Positions 34,140-42,488 of a stretch of DNA of 52,121 bases are shown here, one piece after another; the stretch's first letter is position 1; each line of letters begins with the position of its first letter. Under the pieces are notes generated by a model. It was not told where the DNA came from, did not search any database, and saw nothing but the letters and a program-made list of their open reading frames with translations. The translations under genes were made by a program, and so were the position numbers. The stretch comes from Paenibacillus lacisoli (GTDB taxonomy: Bacteria > Bacillota > Bacilli > Paenibacillales > Paenibacillaceae), in contig NZ_JAUQTB010000019.1 of NCBI RefSeq assembly GCF_030580655.1, positions 1 through 52,121 of the forward strand, given 5' to 3'.

Positions 34140-37100
34140 ATGAACAAACCAAAGTCACCTTTACATAAAGGGATGACGTGGCTAGCGTTGTTGGGAATGG
34201 TTTTATTTTTGGTAACTCCGATGATGACTCTGTTGCAACCGGGCATGGCGTATGCCGCGACGACACCTAATAATGAGAATTTTGAGAGTACAGCAGCACA
34301 GTCGACAGCTGTAGTTTCCCAGAACATTAATGACTGGGTTTTCAGCATGGTTAATACAGAAAGCACCCCTCCTTCAACACCGCCTAGAACTCAAGTGAAA
34401 AACAATCTCGGTACTAATTATATGTATTATATCGGTACTGCTGGTAAAGGGCCGTACGAATATGGCAGAGTTGAATCGAAAAGTGGAGCTTTTAAGTTGT
34501 TATCATTGAAAGTAACAGAGATTAATAGTACGGCCAATCCATACAAAGTCATTGGATATTTGGGAGGAAGTCCGGTCCCCGGAGCAGAGTTGCCTATTAA
34601 CCCTGTTAATGGTTCTTTTCAGACTGTAGATTTCTCCGATAGCACCGCATGGCAGAACATTGACGAGCTCCGAATAATCGCAACTACTACAATAAAACTG
34701 GGTATTGATGATCTGACGGTGTCGACCCCGGTGACTGCGGCTTCGCCTGTGGACGCTGAAGCACCAATCATCTCCACCCAGCCAGCAGATCAAACGGTGA
34801 ATGTGAATGAGCCTGCTCCGCTGAACGTAGCGGCAAATGTGACCGACAGCGGAACTCTGAGCTACCAGTGGTACAGTAATACGACGAACAGCACAAGCGG
34901 CGGTACCTTGATTCCAGGTGAAACGAATGCTTCGTATACAGCACCAACGGGTACAGCAGGTACGACCTACTACTATGTTGTCGTAACCAACACGAACAGT
35001 AGTACAACCGGGCAACAGACAGCTTCAGTGACAAGCCGCGTGGCGAAGGTCGTGGTGAACGCGTTAACCAACGCGGAAGCCCCAAGCATCACCACCCAGC
35101 CCGCGGACAAAACGGTGAATGTGAATGAGCCTGCTCCGTTGAACGTAGCGGCAAATGTGACCGACAGCGGAACTCTGAGCTACCAGTGGTACAGTAATAC
35201 GACGAACAGCACAAGCGGCGGTACCTTGATTCCGGGAGCAACAAACGCTTCGTACACAGCACCAACCGGTACAGCGGGTACGACCTACTACTATGTCGTC
35301 GTAACCAACACGAACAGCAGCGCAACCGGAGAACAGTCAGAATCAACGACAAGCCGCGTGGCGAAGGTCGTGGTGAACGCGTTAACCAACGCGGAAGCTC
35401 CAAGCATCTCCACGCAGCCCGCGGACAAAGCGGTGAATGTGAATGAGCCTGCTCCGCTGAACGTAGCGGCAAATGTGACCGACGGCGGAACTCTGAGCTA
35501 CCAGTGGTACAGCAGCACGACGAACAGCACAAGCGGCGGTACCTTGATTCCGGGTGCGACAGGTGTATCATACACAGCACCAACCGGTGCAGCAGGCGCG
35601 ACCTATTACTACGTTGTCGTGACGAACACGAACAGCAGCGCAACCGGAGAACAGTCAGCTTCAACAACAAGCCGCGTGGCGAAGGTGGTGGTGAACGCGT
35701 TAACCAACGCGGAAGCCCCAAGCATCACCACCCAGCCCGTGGACAAAACGGTGAATGTGAATGAGCCTGCTCCGTTGAACGTAGCGGCAAATGTGACCGA
35801 CGGCGGAACTCTGAGCTACCAGTGGTACAGCAGCACGACGAACAGCACAAGCGGTGGCACCTTGATTCTGGGTGCGACAGCTTCATCGTATGCGCCACCA
35901 ACTGGTGCAGCGAGTACGACCTACTACTACGTGGTCGTAACCAACACGAACAGCAGCGCAACCGGAGAACAGTCAGACTCAACAACAAGCCGCGTGGCGA
36001 AGGTCGTGGTGAACGCGTTAACGAACGCAGAAGCACCGAGCATCTCCATCCAGCCAGCGGATAAGACCGTCAACATTGGAGACGCTGCTACCCTGGAAGT
36101 TGCGGCAAGTGTGACCGACGGCGGAACTCTGAGCTACCAGTGGTACAGTACTACGACGAACAGCACAAGCGGCGGTACCTTGATTCCAGGTGGGACAGGT
36201 GCATCGTACACAGCACCAACCGGTACAGCAGGTACGACCTATTACTATGTGGTTGTAACCAACACGAACAGCAGCGCAACCGGAGAACAGTCAGCTTCAA
36301 CAACAAGCCGCGTGGCGAAGGTCGTGGTGAACGCGTTAACCAACGCGGAAGCCCCAGGCATCACCACCCAGCCAGCGGACAAAACGGTGAATATGGGTGG
36401 TTCCGCCACACTGAATGTAGCGGCAAATGTGACCGACGGCGGAACTCTGAGCTACCAATGGTACAGCAATTCAATGAACAGCACGAGCGGCGGTACCTTG
36501 ATTCCGGGAGCAACAAACGCTTCGTACACAGCACCAACGGGTACAGCGGGTACGACCTATTACTACGTGGTCGTAACCAACACGAACAGCAGCGCAACCG
36601 GAGAACAGTCAGCTTCAACAACAAGCCGCGTGGCGAAGGTCGTGGCGAACGCGTTAACGAACGCAGAAGCACCGAGCATCTCCATCCAGCCAGCGGATAA
36701 GACCGTCAACATTGGAGACGTTGCTATCCTGGAAGTTGCGGCAGGTGTAATAGATGGCGGCGAGCTGAGCTACCAGTGGTACAGCAATTCATTGAACAGC
36801 ACGAGCGGCGGTACCTTGATTCCGGGAGCAACAAACGCTTCGTATCAGGCTCCAACCATGGCAGCGGTCACGACCTACTACTACGTTGTCGTAATGAACA
36901 CAAACAGCAGCGCAACCGGAGAACAGTCAGCTTCAACAACAAGCCGCGTGGCAAAGGTGGTGGTGAATGCGTTAACGAACGCAGAAGCACCGAGCATCAC
37001 CACCCAGCCAGCGGATAAGACCGTCAACATTGAAGACGCTGCTACCCTGGAAGTTGCGGCAAGTGTGAGAGATAACGGCACTTTGAGCTACCAATGGTAC

Positions 37101-38939
37101 AGCAATACAACAAACAGCACGAGCGGCGGTACCTTGATTCCGGGAGCAACAAACGCTTCGTATCAGGCTCCAACCATGGCAGCGGTCACGACCTATTACT
37201 ACGTGGTCGTAACCAACACCAACAGCAATGCAACCGGACAAAAGACAGCTCCAACGACTAGCAGTGCGGCAAAGGTATCCGTAAATGTGCTGGACAGCTT
37301 GATTACACTGAAAAGCAGTTTAAACCCTTCTGTACAAGGTCAAGCAGTCACATTAACAGCAGTTGTAACAGCCGTTACAGCTCTTACGCAAGACCGAACA
37401 CCAACCGGTTCAATTACCTTCAAGGATGGGAACACGACATTAGGCACCGCCCCACTAAACGCAGCTGGGACAGCGGTACACTTAACGAGCGCGCTGGCAG
37501 CAGGAAGTCATACAATCACTGCTGTATACCAAGGTGACGGCCGCTTTGCAGGCAGCTTGTCTAATGCGCTGGTCCAAGTGGTGAACACGCCTGTCTCCGG
37601 TGGAAGTGGGGGTGGTGGCAGCAGTTCTCCTGCTCAGCCTGTAGTACCTGCAGTACCTGCAGCGCCAGGAAACTCTGCAGCACCTGAGAAAGGGGTTGAG
37701 GTTCTTGTCAACGGGAAGGTTGAGTATGCAGGAACGTCGACTACAGGTAAACTTAAGGACCAGACCATGACGACCATTTCTGTTGATCCGGTCAAGTTGG
37801 AAGACAAGTTAGCAGCAGAAGGAGAACATGCAGTTATCACCATTCCGGTGAAGACCAACTCAGATATTCTCATTGGTGAGCTCAACGGACAATCGATCAA
37901 AAACATGGAGGAAAAGCAGGCCGTTGTTCAGATCAAGACTGATAGTGCGATCTATACATTACCTGCACAGCAGATCAACATCGAAGCCGTTTCCTCGCAA
38001 TTAGGCAAAAATGTAAATCTACAGGATATTAAAGTGAAAATCGAAATTTCCGCTCCAACGGCGGATACCTTGAAAATCGCAGAAACTGCGGCTTCGCAAG
38101 GTGGGTTTTCGATGATGGCTTCACCATTAAACTTTAAGGTCACTGGAACGTACAGGGATCAGAGCATCGATGTCTCCAAGTTTAACGTGTATGTGCAGAG
38201 AAACATCGTCATTCCGGATGGTGTAGATCCTGGTAAAATTACAACCGGTGTCGTTGTTGAACCAGACGGAACGGTCCGTCATGTGCCGACCAAGGTCATT
38301 CTGGAGAATGGGAAGTACTTTGCCCAGATCAATAGTTTGACGAACAGTACGTATACCGTTGTATGGCACCCGCTGGAATTTGAAGATGTAGAGACGCATT
38401 GGGCCAAAAGCGCGGTAAACGATATGGGCTCACGTATGATCGTGACGGGCACGACTGAGGGTATATTTATGCCTGATCAGGATATAACGCGTGCGGAATT
38501 TGCAGCCATTATGGTTCGTGGTTTGGGTGTCAAGCTGGAGAGCGGCTCCACATCGTTTGCAGATATTTCATCTTCAAGCTGGTATGCTGGGGCAGTGGAA
38601 ACGGCATATCAATATCATCTTATCCAGGGATTTGAAGATGGAACATTCCGTCCCAATGACAAAATCACTCGTGAACAAGCTATGAAGATGATCGCCCAAG
38701 CCATGGAAGTGACAGGTCTTTCATCGAAGCTTTCCACCGTTGACACCAAGCTCTTGTTGAATGCTTTCACTGATGCAGAGCAGGTATCAGCATGGGCGAA
38801 GAGCGGTCTGGTGAACAGCCTGCAAGGAGGCTTGGTATCCGGTCGAAATGAGGGGAAACTAGCGCCAAAAGATAACATCACACGTGCAGAGGTTGCCGTG
38901 CTGATTCAGCGTCTTTTACAGAAATCAGGGCTGATCTAA
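34140..38939 (+). CDS. Giant SLH-anchored surface protein with eight Ig-like repeats
   Basis: A 1599-residue cell-surface protein. Signal peptide 1-~39 (cleavage after AYA). An N-terminal domain of unknown type spans ~41-206. Eight tandem 106-residue Ig-like repeats follow (207-1054), each with TQPADKTVN, LSYQWYS, SGGTLIPG and TTYYYVVVTNTNS. Then come a Big_3-type Ig domain (~1055-1150), a Gly/Ser/Pro linker, an unassigned beta-rich domain, and three S-layer homology domains (~1414-1599: EDVETHWAKSAV, FADISSSSWYAGAV, ITRAEVAVLIQRL). The SLH part binds pyruvylated secondary wall polymer. The repeats suggest a stalk or adhesin. It follows the collar and acetyltransferase genes with a 19-base gap and ends in a strong terminator. 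Confidence 0.93.
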   Translation: MNKPKSPLHKGMTWLALLGMVLFLVTPMMTLLQPGMAYAATTPNNENFESTAAQSTAVVSQNINDWVFSMVNTESTPPSTPPRTQVKNNLGTNYMYYIGTAGKGPYEYGRVESKSGAFKLLSLKVTEINSTANPYKVIGYLGGSPVPGAELPINPVNGSFQTVDFSDSTAWQNIDELRIIATTTIKLGIDDLTVSTPVTAASPVDAEAPIISTQPADQTVNVNEPAPLNVAANVTDSGTLSYQWYSNTTNSTSGGTLIPGETNASYTAPTGTAGTTYYYVVVTNTNSSTTGQQTASVTSRVAKVVVNALTNAEAPSITTQPADKTVNVNEPAPLNVAANVTDSGTLSYQWYSNTTNSTSGGTLIPGATNASYTAPTGTAGTTYYYVVVTNTNSSATGEQSESTTSRVAKVVVNALTNAEAPSISTQPADKAVNVNEPAPLNVAANVTDGGTLSYQWYSSTTNSTSGGTLIPGATGVSYTAPTGAAGATYYYVVVTNTNSSATGEQSASTTSRVAKVVVNALTNAEAPSITTQPVDKTVNVNEPAPLNVAANVTDGGTLSYQWYSSTTNSTSGGTLILGATASSYAPPTGAASTTYYYVVVTNTNSSATGEQSDSTTSRVAKVVVNALTNAEAPSISIQPADKTVNIGDAATLEVAASVTDGGTLSYQWYSTTTNSTSGGTLIPGGTGASYTAPTGTAGTTYYYVVVTNTNSSATGEQSASTTSRVAKVVVNALTNAEAPGITTQPADKTVNMGGSATLNVAANVTDGGTLSYQWYSNSMNSTSGGTLIPGATNASYTAPTGTAGTTYYYVVVTNTNSSATGEQSASTTSRVAKVVANALTNAEAPSISIQPADKTVNIGDVAILEVAAGVIDGGELSYQWYSNSLNSTSGGTLIPGATNASYQAPTMAAVTTYYYVVVMNTNSSATGEQSASTTSRVAKVVVNALTNAEAPSITTQPADKTVNIEDAATLEVAASVRDNGTLSYQWYSNTTNSTSGGTLIPGATNASYQAPTMAAVTTYYYVVVTNTNSNATGQKTAPTTSSAAKVSVNVLDSLITLKSSLNPSVQGQAVTLTAVVTAVTALTQDRTPTGSITFKDGNTTLGTAPLNAAGTAVHLTSALAAGSHTITAVYQGDGRFAGSLSNALVQVVNTPVSGGSGGGGSSSPAQPVVPAVPAAPGNSAAPEKGVEVLVNGKVEYAGTSTTGKLKDQTMTTISVDPVKLEDKLAAEGEHAVITIPVKTNSDILIGELNGQSIKNMEEKQAVVQIKTDSAIYTLPAQQINIEAVSSQLGKNVNLQDIKVKIEISAPTADTLKIAETAASQGGFSMMASPLNFKVTGTYRDQSIDVSKFNVYVQRNIVIPDGVDPGKITTGVVVEPDGTVRHVPTKVILENGKYFAQINSLTNSTYTVVWHPLEFEDVETHWAKSAVNDMGSRMIVTGTTEGIFMPDQDITRAEFAAIMVRGLGVKLESGSTSFADISSSSWYAGAVETAYQYHLIQGFEDGTFRPNDKITREQAMKMIAQAMEVTGLSSKLSTVDTKLLLNAFTDAEQVSAWAKSGLVNSLQGGLVSGRNEGKLAPKDNITRAEVAVLIQRLLQKSGLI
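34758..37301 (+). repeat. Eight tandem 318-bp repeats
   Basis: Repeat units begin at 34758, 35076, 35394, 35712, 36030, 36348, 36666 and 36984, each exactly 318 bp (106 codons). Copies 1-4 share the VNEPAPLNVAANVTD variant, copies 5, 7 and 8 share an EVAA variant with NIGD or NIED, and copy 6 is a hybrid. Near-identity at the DNA level invites copy-number change by recombination and mis-assembly. Confidence 0.95.
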
Positions 38940-38951
38940 CGTAAACAATAC

Positions 38952-38998
38952 AAAAAGGGGATGAGCTGCAGTTCTAACTGCAGCTCATCCCTCTTTTT
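38952..38998 (+). terminator. Strong bidirectional terminator
   Basis: AAAAAGGGGATGAGCTGCAG pairs with its complement across a short loop and ends in CTCTTTTT. It separates the surface-protein operon from the convergent acetyltransferase gene. Confidence 0.93.
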
Positions 38999-39011
38999 AT
39001 CGGAATAGACA

Positions 39012-39584
39012 TTAAGCTTCCTGTACGTCCGCACGCAGCAGACCATAAATCTCCAGATCGACAATGCCCTTGCCCGACCAGACAGAGGCTTGGCGAAGAA
39101 GTCCTTCCCGGATAAATCCGTTCTTCAGCAGTACCTGCTTGGATGCTTCATTGGCTGGCATGACCTCGGCCTGAATGCGGTTCACCTCTACGACTTCGAA
39201 CAGGTACTTCACCAAGACTTGCACAGCTTCCGTAGCAATGCCACGGCCCCAGTGATCCCTTGCGAGAAAATACCCAATCGTTACCATATTCACTTTACTG
39301 TTCCACTCCATGGCTTCAGCGATGCCGACCAGTCGGTCAGGCTCATCCTGGGTAAAGATTCCCCATTTAATCCTCGTCTTTTTAAGATAATCCCGTTCAA
39401 AATGTCCGATCATCGACTTTACTGTTGCCTGGTTATGCTTCGGAATAATTCCGCAGTATTCAAATACGGTATCATCACTGTAAATCCGGTAGACATCATC
39501 CAGATGCTCGGCCGTGATCTGACGAAGCAGCAGCTGCTCTGAGGCCAGATCGGGAAATTTCCCAAATGCTTGATTGATCTGCAT
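39012..39584 (-). CDS. GNAT acetyltransferase, RimJ/RimL type
   Basis: A 190-residue N-acetyltransferase of the RimJ/RimL/SpeG-like group (LASEQLLLRQITAEHLDDVY, GYFLARDHWGRGIATEAV, EVMPANEASKQVLLKNGF). Several ATGs cluster at the start. The one at 39582-39584 has GAGAGGA 6 bases upstream, so I choose it over those 3-7 codons earlier. Possible substrates are ribosomal or other protein N-termini, amino acids or polyamines; the sequence does not decide. Monocistronic. Confidence 0.9.
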   Translation of the reverse strand: MQINQAFGKFPDLASEQLLLRQITAEHLDDVYRIYSDDTVFEYCGIIPKHNQATVKSMIGHFERDYLKKTRIKWGIFTQDEPDRLVGIAEAMEWNSKVNMVTIGYFLARDHWGRGIATEAVQVLVKYLFEVVEVNRIQAEVMPANEASKQVLLKNGFIREGLLRQASVWSGKGIVDLEIYGLLRADVQEA

Positions 39585-39787
39585 AGGCATTCCTCTCATT
39601 ATCAATATAGTAAAGGCTCTATTAATCTTACCTCATCGTGCATGTGCTGACTGCCAAATGATTGGATAACGCAGATAAAGTCATCCTACTCGAACAGTCC
39701 CAGCTTTTTTACCAGGTCATTTACATCATGGCCTTTGAGGGCTCCTTCTACGAGGGCGGGCAGCAGAGCGGGGGCGCAGGCAAAGCT

Positions 39788-40174
39788 TTAAAGCCCTGCT
39801 TCGTTCATCCTTTCCTCCAGATTTTGATAAAAATGAATTTTATCCCGGATCCTCCTCTTGTTCTCTCTAAGCTTGCGGATTTGCTGCTCGATGATCGCTT
39901 CATGATGCTCCAGCATCTGCCTGCGTTCCGTGACGGTTGCATCACCCAGACTCCGCAGTTCGGAGAAGCGGATCATGCCATGAATAGGCATTCCGGTCTC
40001 ACGCAGCCGCAGCAAAAAGTCAATCCATGACAGGTCCTGTTCGGTAGATAGCCGATATCCCTGCTCATTGCGGTGGATACCGGAAAGCAAGCCTATTTTC
40101 TCGTAATAACGAAGGGTGTGGGTGGACAGCCCGGTTATTTGGGTTACTTGCTGAATGCTATAAGTATTCTTCAT
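39788..40174 (-). CDS. MerR-family regulator, AdhR-like
   Basis: A 128-residue regulator. An N-terminal winged helix MerR domain (YSIQQVTQITGLSTHTLRYYEKIGLL) is followed by a dimerising coiled coil (MLEHHEAIIEQQIRKLRENKRRI). No conserved cysteine for metals; B. subtilis AdhR, the aldehyde sensor, uses a cysteine near the middle that I do not see here. It is divergent from a carboxymuconolactone-decarboxylase gene, as adhR (yraB) neighbours yraC in B. subtilis. The longer ORF upstream is not real: the ATG at 40174 begins the MerR homology. A TGCTATAAT lies only 8 bases before it, so the mRNA may be almost leaderless. Confidence 0.88.
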   Translation of the reverse strand: MKNTYSIQQVTQITGLSTHTLRYYEKIGLLSGIHRNEQGYRLSTEQDLSWIDFLLRLRETGMPIHGMIRFSELRSLGDATVTERRQMLEHHEAIIEQQIRKLRENKRRIRDKIHFYQNLEERMNEAGL

Positions 40175-40200
40175 ATTCCAGATTATAGCATACGGCAGGC

Positions 40201-40231
40201 TTGCTTTAGAGCGCGCTCTAAGGTGTAACAT
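40201..40231 (+). promoter_or_regulatory. MerR-type operator-promoter with 19-bp spacer
   Basis: A perfect 16-bp palindrome TTAGAGCGCGCTCTAA (40206-40221) lies between TTGCTT (-35, 40201-40206) and TAACAT (-10, 40226-40231), spaced by 19 bp. The long spacer with a palindrome is the hallmark of MerR-activated promoters and the TTAGAG arms match AdhR/NmlR-type sites. It drives the plus-strand carboxymuconolactone-decarboxylase gene; the minus-strand regulator gene begins 27 bases away. Confidence 0.8.
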
Positions 40232-40282
40232 ACGTAATGAGCTAATAGAAAAATATGAAACAATACTTTGGGAGGTTAGAAC

Positions 40283-40699
40283 ATGAACGTAAAAGAGAAC
40301 AAAAGTAAATCCGTTGACCCGCAGACAGAGCGCTATGAACGGGGCTGGGAACAACTGAAAAAGATCGACGGAGAGGCGGGCGAGCGGGTGATTCAATCCC
40401 TTCAGGAAGTTGCTCCGGATTTGGGGAGATATGTGATTGAGTTTGCTTTTGGGGACATCTATTCGCGGGAAGGATTAAGCCTGCAGCAGCGACAGCTGGT
40501 AACCCTGTCTTCATTGACAACCCAGGGAGGATGCGAGCCCCAGTTGACCGTTCATCTGAATGCTGCGCTTAATGTAGGGCTGTCGACCCGAGAGATTGTA
40601 GAAGCTATTATGCATTGTGCACCGTATACGGGTTTTCCGAGAGTACTGAATGCGATACAGACAGCCAAACGGGTATTTGAAGAACGAAATTTAGTATAG
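40283..40699 (+). CDS. Carboxymuconolactone decarboxylase family protein (YraC-like)
   Basis: A 138-residue AhpD-fold protein (REGLSLQQRQLVTLSSLTTQ, CEPQLTVHLNAALNVGLS, EAIMHCAPYTGFPRVLNA). Only one cysteine precedes the histidine in the EPQLTVH helix, so it lacks the CxxC of true AhpD peroxidases and belongs to the gamma-CMD group. In B. subtilis the homologue YraC is in the AdhR aldehyde-stress region. Here the gene is driven by a MerR-type promoter next to an AdhR-like regulator, so an aldehyde or electrophile response is likely. GGGAGG precedes the ATG. Confidence 0.88.
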   Translation: MNVKENKSKSVDPQTERYERGWEQLKKIDGEAGERVIQSLQEVAPDLGRYVIEFAFGDIYSREGLSLQQRQLVTLSSLTTQGGCEPQLTVHLNAALNVGLSTREIVEAIMHCAPYTGFPRVLNAIQTAKRVFEERNLV

Positions 40700-40710
40700 G
40701 GACAAAATGA

Positions 40711-40742
40711 AGAAGAGCCATTCCTCTGGAAAGGCTCTTCTC
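40711..40742. terminator. Bidirectional terminator between CMD and lipase genes
   Basis: AGAAGAGCC (40711-40719) pairs with GGCTCTTCT (40733-40741), with an inner TTCC/GGAA stem. The T-runs are short on both sides. Confidence 0.7.
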
Positions 40743-40753
40743 TGCGGCAGCGC

Positions 40754-41362
40754 CTACTCTGCAAGTGTTTCGCTAATCAGACGGTTCACGCCCGAGTTGA
40801 AGATCAGGCCAATGTGGGACACACCGGTAACTCGAATGTTATGGGCTCCGTTAAGTATGGACAGATAGGGTGACACAATGGTATCGCTGGTGGAATAAAT
40901 CGAAATCACCTGAACACCTTCTGGAGCGGTGCTGGTAGTGAGCCGGTTCGCGCCGCCTAGTGTAATCAGTTTACCGACCTTGTCTCCTCCATTCCGGTTC
41001 AATATGTAATACAGACTGTTAGCACCGCCCATGCTGTGGGCAACAATATTCACTTTGGAGCTGCCTGTATTCTGGATGACCTGGTCTACCAGGCTTGCAA
41101 TTGCCGCTGAATTCAGCCGTTGATCCCCCTGCTTGCTTGGAAGATCGATAGCGAACATCTCGTCGCTGGACCAGCCTTGAGAGCGGAGATAGCTTTGAAT
41201 ATACAGAAAATTACTGTCTGATCCTCCCAGCCCGTGTACAAATACGACCGGGGTATGCGAAGCTGCTGCCTGAGCTTTGGACGGGGGGCTGATAATAAGC
41301 ACAAGGAGTGCCGCAATGAAGGTACCCGCCAGGAAAAGACGCCAATTCTTTTTTTTCATCAT
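40754..41362 (-). CDS. Secreted lipase, Bacillus LipA/EstA-like (family I.4)
   Basis: A 202-residue exported alpha/beta-hydrolase. A signal peptide (~1-33, ending near AQA-AASH) is followed by a minimal fold as in B. subtilis LipA. The oxyanion region is FVHGLGGSDSNF, the nucleophile serine is in AHSMGG (typical AxSxG of family I.4), the aspartate in YSTSDTIVS and the histidine in GVSHIGLI. It hydrolyses medium-chain esters and triglycerides outside the cell. Start is one of two adjacent ATGs after AGGAGGA. Monocistronic. Confidence 0.93.
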   Translation of the reverse strand: MMKKKNWRLFLAGTFIAALLVLIISPPSKAQAAASHTPVVFVHGLGGSDSNFLYIQSYLRSQGWSSDEMFAIDLPSKQGDQRLNSAAIASLVDQVIQNTGSSKVNIVAHSMGGANSLYYILNRNGGDKVGKLITLGGANRLTTSTAPEGVQVISIYSTSDTIVSPYLSILNGAHNIRVTGVSHIGLIFNSGVNRLISETLAE

Positions 41363-41557
41363 TATTCCTCCTGTTCATCATGGATTGACAAGTTCAATCA
41401 TAAAACGTAATAAATGACAAAATAAGGTACTAATTTCATATTTATTACAGAGACTCTGTACCCATTCAAGAGGGGAGGAATTTCCTCGAATGTGCAAATA
41501 TCTATATATTAATCTCCGAGAAAGCAAAGAAGCGGCTTGGCGGCCGCCTCCTGATCG

Positions 41558-42112
41558 CTATTGATTTTTTGAAATGATTTCTGAACGCCGTTCATAATGC
41601 AATTCTGCAAACTGACCGAAACGCCGTACATCCAGCAGCTTTAGCTGATTCTCCTGCTCGCCGGGAATGAACAGCGGAATGCCCTGACCCAGGATCACGG
41701 GTGCAATCTGGACGATCCATTCATCGATAAGCTGCTTCTGGATCAGAGGCCGCAGAAGCGCACCACCGCCGACGACCCAAATGCGCTGTCCCGGCTGCTG
41801 CTTCAGCCGACCGACCAGGACCTCAGCGTCTTCGTCCACGAAGGTGACATGTTCATCGGATCCGGTCGTAGTCCGGGAGAATACATAACAGGTTTTACCT
41901 TCATACGGAAAAGCCTCCGGCGAGAGCACCTGAATCTGCTCATAGGTGGTACGGCCCATCAGAAGAGTATCTACGGTATCATAGAATTCGGCATAACCGC
42001 TCTCTTCCTCACCTTCTGTCCCAATCAGCCAGTCCAGGGAATGATTCTTCCGTGCAATATAACCATCCAGACTCATCGCCCCATAAAAGACAACATTACG
42101 CTGCTGATTCAT
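41558..42112 (-). CDS. Dihydrofolate-reductase-like protein (RibD C-terminal family)
   Basis: A 184-residue protein of the RibD-C/DHFR-like family (YyaP/YwjB-like): FYGAMSLDGYIARKNHSLDWL at the start, LLMGRTTYEQ, WVVGGGALLRPLI and ILGQGIPLF. It probably reduces a small substrate with NADPH, but family members are mostly uncharacterised and it is not the housekeeping DHFR. The ATG at 42112 is preceded by GGAGG about 10 bases upstream; an ATG 6 codons earlier overlaps the previous ORF's stop (TAATG) but lacks a ribosome site. Confidence 0.88.
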   Translation of the reverse strand: MNQQRNVVFYGAMSLDGYIARKNHSLDWLIGTEGEEESGYAEFYDTVDTLLMGRTTYEQIQVLSPEAFPYEGKTCYVFSRTTTGSDEHVTFVDEDAEVLVGRLKQQPGQRIWVVGGGALLRPLIQKQLIDEWIVQIAPVILGQGIPLFIPGEQENQLKLLDVRRFGQFAELHYERRSEIISKNQ

Positions 42113-42129
42113 CAGCTTGACCGCCTCCA

Positions 42130-42381
42130 TTATAAAATCTCGATATTTTTGGCAATACGGATCGGAGGAAGGGAGTCCATTTGTTCATTCGTGGTGGTAA
42201 TCCTGACCTTCTGTCCTTCCTTTAGAGATTCATAAGTTTGCTTATCGGTAAGATAGTAGGAGCTGTCCTTTTGCTGCACCGCTAACTCGATTAATTTTTC
42301 TTTGCTGGTATCGGCCAGCAGCACGAGGGCATATCCTATTCGTTGTCGGATCCAATGTAGCACCCCTTTCAAATAGAGGTT
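42130..42381 (-). pseudogene. DUF3221-like fragment lacking its N-terminus
   Basis: The last ~75 codons of a minus-strand frame (LVLLADTSKEKLIELAVQQK, YLTDKQTYESLKEGQKVRIT, RIAKNIEIL) resemble the C-terminal part of DUF3221/YobA-type lipoproteins (strand, EGQKV turn, AKNIEI end). No signal peptide or lipobox, and no ribosome site at a suitable in-frame start; an AAAGGGG at about 42370 points to another frame. The best reading is a decayed or truncated gene. It directly abuts the DHFR-like gene. Boundaries are approximate. Confidence 0.45.
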
Positions 42382-42488
42382 GGTACGGTCATGTTGCACA
42401 GCCGGTCTCTTGATCCTATTGACATCATTCAGCAGCAAATGGTTGCAGTAACATAAAAATCGAATAGCTGCTCCGATGTTTTCTTTGG

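Noticed and set aside
34503..37241. Repeated antisense and out-of-frame ORFs inside the Ig-repeat gene, rich in arginine, serine or glutamine
   Set aside because: Each recurs with the 318-bp period and is a reading-frame shadow of the repeats.
34758..37301. Possible CRISPR array
   Set aside because: Units are 318 bp, contiguous, coding and nearly identical throughout; there are no unique spacers between short repeats.
40175..40396. N-terminal extension of the MerR gene
   Set aside because: The extra 74 codons are antisense to the divergent promoter and the start of the CMD gene and show no MerR homology.
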